A stretch of DNA of 12,681 bases, taken from contig JAJRWW010000238.1 in assembly GCA_024276595.1 (NCBI GenBank), forward strand, positions 1 through 12,681. Reading direction: 5' to 3'. Shown here piece after piece: positions 7,312 to 12,681 of this stretch; the stretch's first letter is position 1; each line of letters opens with the position of its first letter. The DNA is from Myxococcota bacterium (GTDB lineage: Bacteria > Myxococcota_A > Polyangia > HGW-17 > JAJRWW01). The notes under the pieces are model-generated. The model did not search any database and was not told where the DNA came from. It saw only the letters and a program-made list of their open reading frames with translations. The translations under genes and the position numbers were made by a program.

Positions 7312-8838
7312 ATGCACGGGACTGTCGCTATGATCACCGCCGCCCGCTCCCTCGCACGATCCGCTGCCCGCCCTCCACGGGGGTGGGTGGGAGCCTGGCT
7401 CGGCGCGTTGGCCCTCCTGGGGCTGGCCCTGGGCGCCTGCAAGGTCTCCGAGGGGGACCTCAAGCAGTGGGCTGCGGCCAAGGACAGCGGCAGGCTCGCG
7501 AGGGTGGTCTCCGACTCGAAGCAGAAGACATCCATCCGGGTCAAGGCAGCCCTCCTGCTGGTGGACATCCGGCGGCTGGTGGACCTGGAGAAAGGCCTCA
7601 AGAGGGCCTCCGAGGGGGACCGCAAGAAGATCGCCGCCGCCATCATCAAGGAGCTGGGCCCCAAGGTGGCCGCCAAGGATGCCGATCCGGCGGAGCGCGC
7701 CCTGGCCAAGGACGGGATCTTCTCGGCCTGGTACTTCGCCGAGGCAAAGGACCGTCGGAGGGTGGAGGAGCTCATCGTGGACTGGTTCCTCGACGGCAAG
7801 CACGGCGAGGCGCACGAGCACTCCATCGCCAAGATGTTCGATGCCTTCGGGCGCCGAGGGGCGGATCTGCTGGCTCAAAGGACCCCGTACTACGACCCCA
7901 ACTTCTTCCGCTACTCCAGCCGGGACGTGGTCTCCCCGAGCTGCCTGCTGGGGCATTTCTGGAAGCGTGTGAGCCCCCAGGTGCGCACAGCCACCGTCCG
8001 CCGCTACATGGCCGCCGCCCGAAAAAACACCAAGGCCGCCCTCATCAATAACGGGGCCCTCCTCTGCGGGATCGGCCTGCTGGGCAAGCGGGTGGGCTCC
8101 CGCTTCCTGGCCAACATCCTCGCCACCAACAAGAACATCATGATGAAGGCCGGGGCAGTCGTGGCCCTGCGCATGGCCGCCCTGGCAGACCCCGCGAACC
8201 TGGACCCGGACGTGCAAACCAGTCTCATTGGAGAGGTAAGCAGGCTCATGACCAAGGTCAACGCCGGCAAGGGGCTGGACAACCCGGTCTTTCGCGGCAC
8301 CGGATACCTGTTCCACCTGCTGGAGCTGGTCGCCAAGTTCAAGGGCGACGCCATCTTCAAGGGGCTGGCTCCCGTGGTGGGGGCCCCATCTCCCAAGCTG
8401 GCCGACCAGAGCGCCGAGGACAAGCGCACCCAGCTTCGTCTGCTGGTGGTGGGGTTCCTCATGCGGGTGGACCCACGGCGGGCCCTCGAGCTCGCCTACA
8501 GCAGGCTCCCCACCACCGAGTCCTACCCCCTGGGCTATCTGAACGGAACCATCCTCGACAACGCCGTCTACGTGTGGAGCAAGCTCAAGCCCCTCCGCAA
8601 GAGGCTGCTCGAGGGGCTCCGGCTGGGGCTCTCATCTCCGAGCTGGGTGGGCAAGATCATCGGCGTGGAGGGCCTCTCCATGAAGGAGCTCCTCCCAAGG
8701 GCAGGGGTGGCCGCGGACCTCGCAGCGATTCGGAAGCTCACGGGCGACACCACGCCCCTCAAGGGCATTGACTGGAAGGATGCAACCCTCGGAAAACGGG
8801 CAAAAAAAGCCGTAGAACTTCTTTCGAAGAAGAAGTAA
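7312..8838 (+). CDS. Helical-repeat lipoprotein of unknown function
   Basis: Predicted lipoprotein of 508 aa. The N-terminus carries several Arg, then a hydrophobic core and lipobox LGAC, giving lipidated Cys43 followed by KVSEGD. The mature protein is almost entirely alpha-helical with a HEAT/ARM-like look, for example IRVKAALLLVDIRRLV (75-90) and MMKAGAVVALRMAALADP (277-294). It ends in a Lys-rich tail (KRAKKAVELLSKKK). No catalytic motif is recognised. I chose ATG 7312 because GGAG lies 6 nt upstream and a sigma70-like promoter ends just before it. ATGs at 7282, 7291 and 7330 are in frame as alternatives. It is transcribed away from the FadL/TPR/kinase operon, so the two units could share regulation. 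The FHA gene follows 58 nt downstream. Its location in the inner or outer membrane cannot be told from the residues after the Cys. Confidence 0.82.
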   Translation: MHGTVAMITAARSLARSAARPPRGWVGAWLGALALLGLALGACKVSEGDLKQWAAAKDSGRLARVVSDSKQKTSIRVKAALLLVDIRRLVDLEKGLKRASEGDRKKIAAAIIKELGPKVAAKDADPAERALAKDGIFSAWYFAEAKDRRRVEELIVDWFLDGKHGEAHEHSIAKMFDAFGRRGADLLAQRTPYYDPNFFRYSSRDVVSPSCLLGHFWKRVSPQVRTATVRRYMAAARKNTKAALINNGALLCGIGLLGKRVGSRFLANILATNKNIMMKAGAVVALRMAALADPANLDPDVQTSLIGEVSRLMTKVNAGKGLDNPVFRGTGYLFHLLELVAKFKGDAIFKGLAPVVGAPSPKLADQSAEDKRTQLRLLVVGFLMRVDPRRALELAYSRLPTTESYPLGYLNGTILDNAVYVWSKLKPLRKRLLEGLRLGLSSPSWVGKIIGVEGLSMKELLPRAGVAADLAAIRKLTGDTTPLKGIDWKDATLGKRAKKAVELLSKKK

Positions 8839-8896
8839 GATTCCGGGCGGATTCGTGCCTGGTCTGGCCGGGCGCGGCCCAAGGAGCCCAGAGAGT

Positions 8897-9574
8897 ATGG
8901 ATCAGAGCAAGAAGACCATGCGCCACTTCTACTGCCGGGACGTGCTGTGGGACACGTTCGAGCAGATGGCGAACGACTTCGACTGCTCCATCGACTATCT
9001 CATCAACGAGGCGATGCGTTACTACGCACGGAGCAAGAACTACATGTCCGCCGGAGGCGCTCAGGCGGCCGAAGCCCGGGCAGGGGCGCCGGCGCCCACC
9101 ACGAGCCGGCCCGCGTCTCGCCCGGCTCGTGGCCCGAGGCAGCCCCCGCCTCGCCGGGGCGGCCCACCGCCGCCGCCTGACCTGCGCCGTGGAGCTGCCG
9201 CCGGCAGCCACGCCCCGGCGCGGCAGTCCGCAGCGCCCGGAGGGCGGCCCCTGCGCACCCCCACGGCCGAGCCCGCGTCGCCCACCCTGGTGCCCACCCT
9301 CTACCTGGTCTTCAACAACGAGCGGATCCCCATCGACAAGGATCAGTTCATCATCGGCAGAGGCTCGAAGACCTCCGATCTGGCCATCAAGGACGGCAAC
9401 ATCTCTCGCAAGCACGCCGCGGTGATCCGACGAAACGGCGTGTACTACATCAAGGACCTGGGCTCCACGAACGGGATCGACTACAAGGGTATGCGCATCG
9501 ACAACAAGCGCATCGACGAGGGCGACCTGTTCCACCTGTGCGACTACGAGCTCAAGTTCACCTTCCGGGGCTGA
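8897..9574 (+). CDS. Ribbon-helix-helix plus FHA-domain protein
   Basis: Cytoplasmic protein of 225 aa with two recognisable modules. Residues 7-45 (MRHFYCRDVLWDTFEQMAND and on through SIDYLINEAMRYYAR) match the strand-helix-helix pattern of ribbon-helix-helix DNA-binding/dimerisation domains. Residues 51-130 are a Pro/Ala/Arg-rich, probably disordered linker. Residues 135-223 are a forkhead-associated domain with the conserved GR (154-155), SRKH (170-173) and STNG (190-193) signatures that recognise phosphothreonine. It could therefore be a transcription factor or adaptor controlled by a Ser/Thr kinase; the window's own kinase is a candidate partner by inference only. The ATG at 8897 is preceded by AAGGAG at 10 nt and begins right at the RHH. 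A GTG at 8855 would add 14 residues without a ribosome binding site. RecG follows after 15 nt, suggesting co-transcription. Confidence 0.9.
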   Translation: MDQSKKTMRHFYCRDVLWDTFEQMANDFDCSIDYLINEAMRYYARSKNYMSAGGAQAAEARAGAPAPTTSRPASRPARGPRQPPPRRGGPPPPPDLRRGAAAGSHAPARQSAAPGGRPLRTPTAEPASPTLVPTLYLVFNNERIPIDKDQFIIGRGSKTSDLAIKDGNISRKHAAVIRRNGVYYIKDLGSTNGIDYKGMRIDNKRIDEGDLFHLCDYELKFTFRG

Positions 9575-9589
9575 CCCTCTGGAGCCAGG

Positions 9590-12058
9590 ATGCAGAGCCA
9601 GGGGGCCGGGGCCAGGCTGAGCCACCTCCTCCAGGAGGCCCTGTGGCGCTGGCCAGAGGACCTGGCCGACGCAGACCGCCTGTGGAGAGACCTCCTCGCC
9701 GCAGCGACCGCGGGCGAGCTCCCCGGCCAGGAGCTGCGCCATTGGGCACAGGAGCTGAGCCACGCCAGGCGTGAGGACACCCTGGCCAGAAACCAGATCC
9801 TCGCGCGGGGGATGCGCCTGCTGGCCTCCCTGCCAGCGCAGGCCCCACCGGCCAGAGCCAGGCGGTCTGCGGGCAGGCGGAGCCCAGGATCCTCCCCACA
9901 GGGAGTGCCGGGCAACCGGGTCCACGACGACCCCTCCCCTTGCCGTCCCGGGGAGGAGCCCCTCACCACGCTCAGGGGCTGCGGCCCCAAGACAGCCCAG
10001 CGGCTGGCCGAGCGCGGGCTGTGCCGGGTGGAGGACCTGCTCGGGCTCCTGCCCTTGGGCTACGAGGACCGGCGCCGTCTGACCCCCCTTTCCCAGCTCG
10101 AAGAGGGGCGAGCTGCCTGCACCACCGCCACCGTCACCGCGCAGCGCTGGTTGGGTCGGGGACGCCGTCGCTTCTTCGAGCTGGTGGTGGAGGATGATGG
10201 CGCCCGGCTCCTGTGCCGCTGGTTCCGCACCTATCCGGGGCTCTCCTCCCGCTTCCCCGAGTCCACCCGCGTCTGGATCTCCGGCACCCCCAAGACCTGG
10301 AGGGGCACGCTCCAGATGGCCCACCCGCTCGTGCGGGAGCTGCCCGACAGCTCCGAGGAGGGCCCCTCCGACCACACCCCAGAGGGGCTCCTGCCCCGGT
10401 ACCCGACGGTGGAGGGCGTGGGGCCGAGCCTCGTCCGCTCCCTCTGCGCCCAGGCGGTGGGCCTGGCAGCCGAAAGCGACCCAGACCCCCTGGACATGCC
10501 CCTCCGCCAGGAGCTGGACCTGCCCACCAGGGCGGCTGCCCTGCGGGCCATCCACCTCCCCGAGCCGTCCCTCTCCGACGAGGCGGTGGAGGAGCTACAG
10601 CAGCGACGAAGCCCTGCCCACCGTCGGCTCCTCTTCGACGAGCTGCTGGTGCTTCAGCTCGGGCTGGCCCTTCGGCGCCGGGAGATCCGGGACCTGGCCG
10701 CCCCGACCTTCCCGCCACTGGGGCGAGGCCATCTCGATGGGGCTCTCCCCTTCTCCCTGACCAGGGCCCAGGCCCGGGTGCTGGCCGAGATCTCCGAGGA
10801 CCTGGGGCGCGGGGAGCCCATGCACCGGCTGGTGCAGGGAGACGTGGGCTCGGGCAAGACGGCGGTGGCATTCGGCGCCGCGGCCCAGGTCATGGCCGGT
10901 GGGGGCCAGGTGGCCCTCATGGCCCCCACCGAGATTCTCGCCGCCGAGCACGCTCAGACCCTTGCCCCCTGGATGAAGACCCTGGGCCACAGGTTGGCTC
11001 TGTTGACCTCCTCCACTCCCAGGGGCGCCAGGGAGTCCACCCTCACGCTCCTGGCCGCTGGCCGGCTCCCGCTGGTGGTGGGCACCCACTCCCTGCTGGC
11101 CGACCGGGTGGAGTTCTCCTCCCTGGGCCTGATCGTCGTGGACGAGCAGCACCGTTTTGGTGTCGCGCAGCGGGCTCGACTCAGGGACAAGGGCGTGAGC
11201 GAGGCGGGCAGCCCCCACCTGCTGGTCATGACCGCCACGCCCATCCCGCGGACCCTAGCCCTCACCGCCTATGGGGACCTGGACCTCTCGGTTGTAGACG
11301 AGCTCCCGGCGGGCCGGACCCCTGCCAGGACTCACGTCTTCACCGCCCGGCAGCGGGGCAAGGTCTACCGCCGGCTCGGCAAGCTCCTCGACGCGGGTCT
11401 GCGCGCCTTTGTTGTCTGCCCACTGGTGGAGGCCTCTGACAAGCTGGACCTGGCCAACGCCGAGCGCACCCACGCCGAGCTCGGGGAGCGCCTGGCTCCC
11501 CACGCCGTTGGCCTCGTGCACGGCCGCATGGGGGGCGAGGAGAAGACCGCCGCCCTGGAGGCCTTCCGCCGGGGCGAGCTGGCAGTGCTGGTGGCCACCA
11601 CCGTGGTGGAGGTGGGCGTGGACATCCCCGAGGCGGACATCATGGTCGTGGAGAGCGCCCAGCGCTTCGGCCTGGCGCAGCTCCACCAGCTCCGGGGGAG
11701 GGTGGGGCGCCGGGCCGGCTCCGAGCCCCTGTGCCTGCTCATCGCCGACGCGGGGGCGACCGTCGACGCTCGCAAGCGCCTCCAGGTCATGGAGGAGACC
11801 AACGACGGCTTTTGCATCGCGGAGGAGGACCTGGCCATCCGCGGCCCAGGGGAGCTGCTGGGGCTCAGGCAGGCCGGCGAGTCGGGCCTGGCCCTCTCCA
11901 CCGCGGCGGCCAACCCCCTCCTCCTGGCAGCGGCCAGGTCCGCAGCCAGGAGGCTCGTGGACGCTGATCCAGACCTGTCCAGCCCCGCCCACCAGCCCAT
12001 CCGGACGCTGCTGGAGAGGACCTGGGGGGATCGCCTCTTCGGGGAGGAAGCGGGGTGA
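9590..12058 (+). CDS. recG: ATP-dependent DNA helicase RecG
   Basis: RecG remodels stalled replication forks and branched recombination intermediates by ATP-driven branch migration. The 822-aa product is longer than the usual 690 or so. The extra part is an N-terminal helical region (1-85) and a Ser/Arg/Pro-rich linker (86-122). A helix-hairpin-helix-like element (LRGCGPKTAQRL, 128-139) and the OB-fold wedge (about 175-255) follow. Helicase motifs are intact: Walker A GDVGSGKT (417-424), DEQH (518-521), TATPIPRT (548-555), VATTVVEVGVDIPEA (668-682), QLRGRVGR (700-707) and the C-terminal LLGLRQAG (756-763). The ATG at 9590 has GGAG five nt upstream. The gene lies 15 nt after the FHA gene; ferredoxin follows after 156 nt with its own promoter. 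All core catalytic residues are present, so it should be active. Confidence 0.97.
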   Translation: MQSQGAGARLSHLLQEALWRWPEDLADADRLWRDLLAAATAGELPGQELRHWAQELSHARREDTLARNQILARGMRLLASLPAQAPPARARRSAGRRSPGSSPQGVPGNRVHDDPSPCRPGEEPLTTLRGCGPKTAQRLAERGLCRVEDLLGLLPLGYEDRRRLTPLSQLEEGRAACTTATVTAQRWLGRGRRRFFELVVEDDGARLLCRWFRTYPGLSSRFPESTRVWISGTPKTWRGTLQMAHPLVRELPDSSEEGPSDHTPEGLLPRYPTVEGVGPSLVRSLCAQAVGLAAESDPDPLDMPLRQELDLPTRAAALRAIHLPEPSLSDEAVEELQQRRSPAHRRLLFDELLVLQLGLALRRREIRDLAAPTFPPLGRGHLDGALPFSLTRAQARVLAEISEDLGRGEPMHRLVQGDVGSGKTAVAFGAAAQVMAGGGQVALMAPTEILAAEHAQTLAPWMKTLGHRLALLTSSTPRGARESTLTLLAAGRLPLVVGTHSLLADRVEFSSLGLIVVDEQHRFGVAQRARLRDKGVSEAGSPHLLVMTATPIPRTLALTAYGDLDLSVVDELPAGRTPARTHVFTARQRGKVYRRLGKLLDAGLRAFVVCPLVEASDKLDLANAERTHAELGERLAPHAVGLVHGRMGGEEKTAALEAFRRGELAVLVATTVVEVGVDIPEADIMVVESAQRFGLAQLHQLRGRVGRRAGSEPLCLLIADAGATVDARKRLQVMEETNDGFCIAEEDLAIRGPGELLGLRQAGESGLALSTAAANPLLLAAARSAARRLVDADPDLSSPAHQPIRTLLERTWGDRLFGEEAG

Positions 12059-12091
12059 TTTTTGCACGAGAGATCCATCGAAAACCAGAGC

Positions 12092-12119
12092 TTGCGCAAA
12101 GGGGTGCTCTTGCTATAGG
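12092..12119 (+). promoter_or_regulatory. Putative ferredoxin promoter
   Basis: TTGCGC (12092-12097) and TATAGG (12114-12119) are 16 nt apart, and the -10 is preceded by TGC as an extended -10. Transcription would begin near 12126, giving a leader of about 90 nt. A perfect 6-nt inverted repeat, GTGCTC (12104-12109) and GAGCAC (12129-12134), flanks the -10 and could be an operator, although it may be chance. Confidence 0.45.
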
Positions 12120-12214
12120 ACTTTGGGCGAGCACGCGCGGGCCGTTGGATCACAGGGATCCTGCACCGGCGCCGCGTGATTGAGAGAACCGAACCATACC
12201 CGAGGAGTCGAACC

Positions 12215-12394
12215 ATGAAAGTTTCCATCACTGACGAGTGCACCGGATGTGGAGTCTGCGAGACCATAGCTCCTGACGTGTTCGTGGTTGAGGACGAGAA
12301 GGCGACGGTGAACGCCGACGAGATCGCCGGCAACGAGGACGAGATCAAGGAGGCCGCCGAGGAGTGCCCTGACGAGGCCATCAAGATCGAGTAG
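12215..12394 (+). CDS. Single-cluster [4Fe-4S] ferredoxin
   Basis: Small soluble electron carrier of 59 aa. CTGCGVC supplies Cys9, Cys12 and Cys15, and Cys51 in ECPDEA is the fourth ligand; the APDVF element after the first motif is typical of the family. There is no second cysteine set, so it should carry one [4Fe-4S] cluster, like the monocluster ferredoxins of Desulfovibrio and Thermotoga. Cys12 is present rather than Asp, so a 3Fe form is not indicated. The protein is very acidic (DEIAGNEDEIKEAAEE), as usual for ferredoxins. The ATG at 12215 has GAGGAG seven nt upstream; an in-frame ATT/ATG extension from 12176 lacks a site and starts before the family's conserved N-terminus. The electron-transfer partner cannot be deduced from these neighbours. 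It appears to be transcribed alone, between its own promoter and a downstream hairpin. Confidence 0.95.
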   Translation: MKVSITDECTGCGVCETIAPDVFVVEDEKATVNADEIAGNEDEIKEAAEECPDEAIKIE

Positions 12395-12409
12395 GGGCCT
12401 CTCGTGGTC

Positions 12410-12432
12410 GCCTCCCGCAGCCAGCGGGGGGC
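12410..12432 (+). terminator. Strong GC hairpin after ferredoxin, terminator-like
   Basis: GCCTCCCGC (12410-12418), loop AGCCA and GCGGGGGGC (12424-12432) form a 9-bp stem with a single G-T wobble, 15 nt after the ferredoxin stop. There is no T-run after the stem, so this is not a canonical intrinsic terminator. It may end transcription with factor help or protect the 3' end. Confidence 0.5.
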
Positions 12433-12529
12433 AGCCAACGCCCCGACAAGCCCTTCATCCGTGCTCTGGGGGAGCACCGCCCTGGGGAGTCAAATCGTCG
12501 AGATTGGTGTCCGCTCAGGTCCCATGCCG

Positions 12530-12538
12530 TGCTATCGT
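12530..12538 (+). promoter_or_regulatory. Putative extended -10 promoter of the last gene
   Basis: TGCTATCGT is an extended -10 (TGn plus TATCGT, four of six to TATAAT), 35 nt before the start codon at 12574. No convincing -35 is found at 16-18 nt. It resembles the TGCTAT elements at 7227-7219 (minus) and 12111-12119. Confidence 0.33.
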
Positions 12539-12573
12539 GGGGCCCTTTTAGCACCGACGCTCGGAGCGCGCCG

Positions 12574-12681
12574 ATGAACATTCTTCTCGCACCCACGTTC
12601 TGCACACTGCTCATGCTGGCCCCGCCGGCTGCTGCGCCCGCCACCGCACCCTCCCCCTCGGCGCCAGCGGGCCCCGCGGCC
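12574..12681 (+). CDS. Start of a probable exported protein, cut by the window edge
   Basis: Only the first 36 codons are visible: MNILLAPTFCTLLMLAPPAA and then an Ala/Pro-rich stretch. The hydrophobic start followed by small residues looks like a signal peptide, although it lacks the usual basic residues at the N-terminus, and the Pro/Ala stretch looks like a periplasmic linker. CGGAG lies seven nt before the ATG and a possible extended -10 lies 35 nt upstream. The family cannot be told from this fragment. Confidence 0.6.
   Translation, partial: MNILLAPTFCTLLMLAPPAAAPATAPSPSAPAGPAA

Noticed and set aside
8839..8896. GGCC-GGGCGC-GGCC hairpin in the gap before the FHA gene
   Set aside because: Four-base stem in very GC-rich sequence with no T-run; expected by chance.
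8759..10555. A 598-codon open frame on the minus strand opposite the FHA gene and the 5' part of recG
   Set aside because: Low-complexity translation with no motif. Both genes on the plus strand have clear family signatures.
12030..12063. Short hairpin CCTC-TTCGGG-GAGG near the recG stop followed by TTTTT
   Set aside because: The stem has only four pairs, lies inside the coding sequence and is about 13 nt away from the T-run, so it is not a believable terminator.

Overview
This is a gene-dense, GC-rich window. The gene style suggests a Myxococcota or related (former deltaproteobacterial) Gram-negative chromosome. Pointers are a eukaryote-like Ser/Thr kinase joined to an ATPase module, an FHA-domain protein, two lipoproteins, an OmpP1/FadL-type outer-membrane protein, and a RecG with a long N-terminal extension. 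This assignment is inferred from gene content; there is no rRNA or other taxonomic marker. I see no tRNA, CRISPR array, insertion sequence or phage gene.

Left half (about 41-7032, minus strand): four genes lie head to tail and read leftward, probably as one operon. In order of transcription they are a FadL-like outer-membrane beta-barrel, a TPR-type lipoprotein (stop and start overlap as TGATG), a small very basic secreted protein (24-nt gap), and a Ser/Thr protein kinase (6-nt gap). The kinase has two zinc ribbons and a STAND/AAA-like ATPase module whose Walker A lacks the usual lysine. Its reading frame stops at 41, but the last 40 bases of the window continue a TPR-like sequence in another frame, so the kinase may be frameshifted.

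Divergent gap (about 7033-7311): it carries a likely promoter for each direction.

Right half (7312 to the end, plus strand): a helical-repeat lipoprotein, then a ribbon-helix-helix plus FHA protein, then RecG helicase, closely spaced and possibly co-transcribed. A single-cluster [4Fe-4S] ferredoxin follows with its own promoter and a strong downstream hairpin. The first 36 codons of a new, probably exported protein run off the right edge.

How they may work together (inference): the four minus-strand genes look like an envelope module, with an outer-membrane channel, a periplasm-facing lipoprotein, an exported basic protein and a cytoplasmic kinase. The FHA domain encoded across the divergent promoter region binds phosphothreonine in its family and is joined to a putative DNA-binding fold, so it is a natural candidate reader for this or another Ser/Thr kinase. 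RecG and ferredoxin are housekeeping genes that probably sit here by chance.
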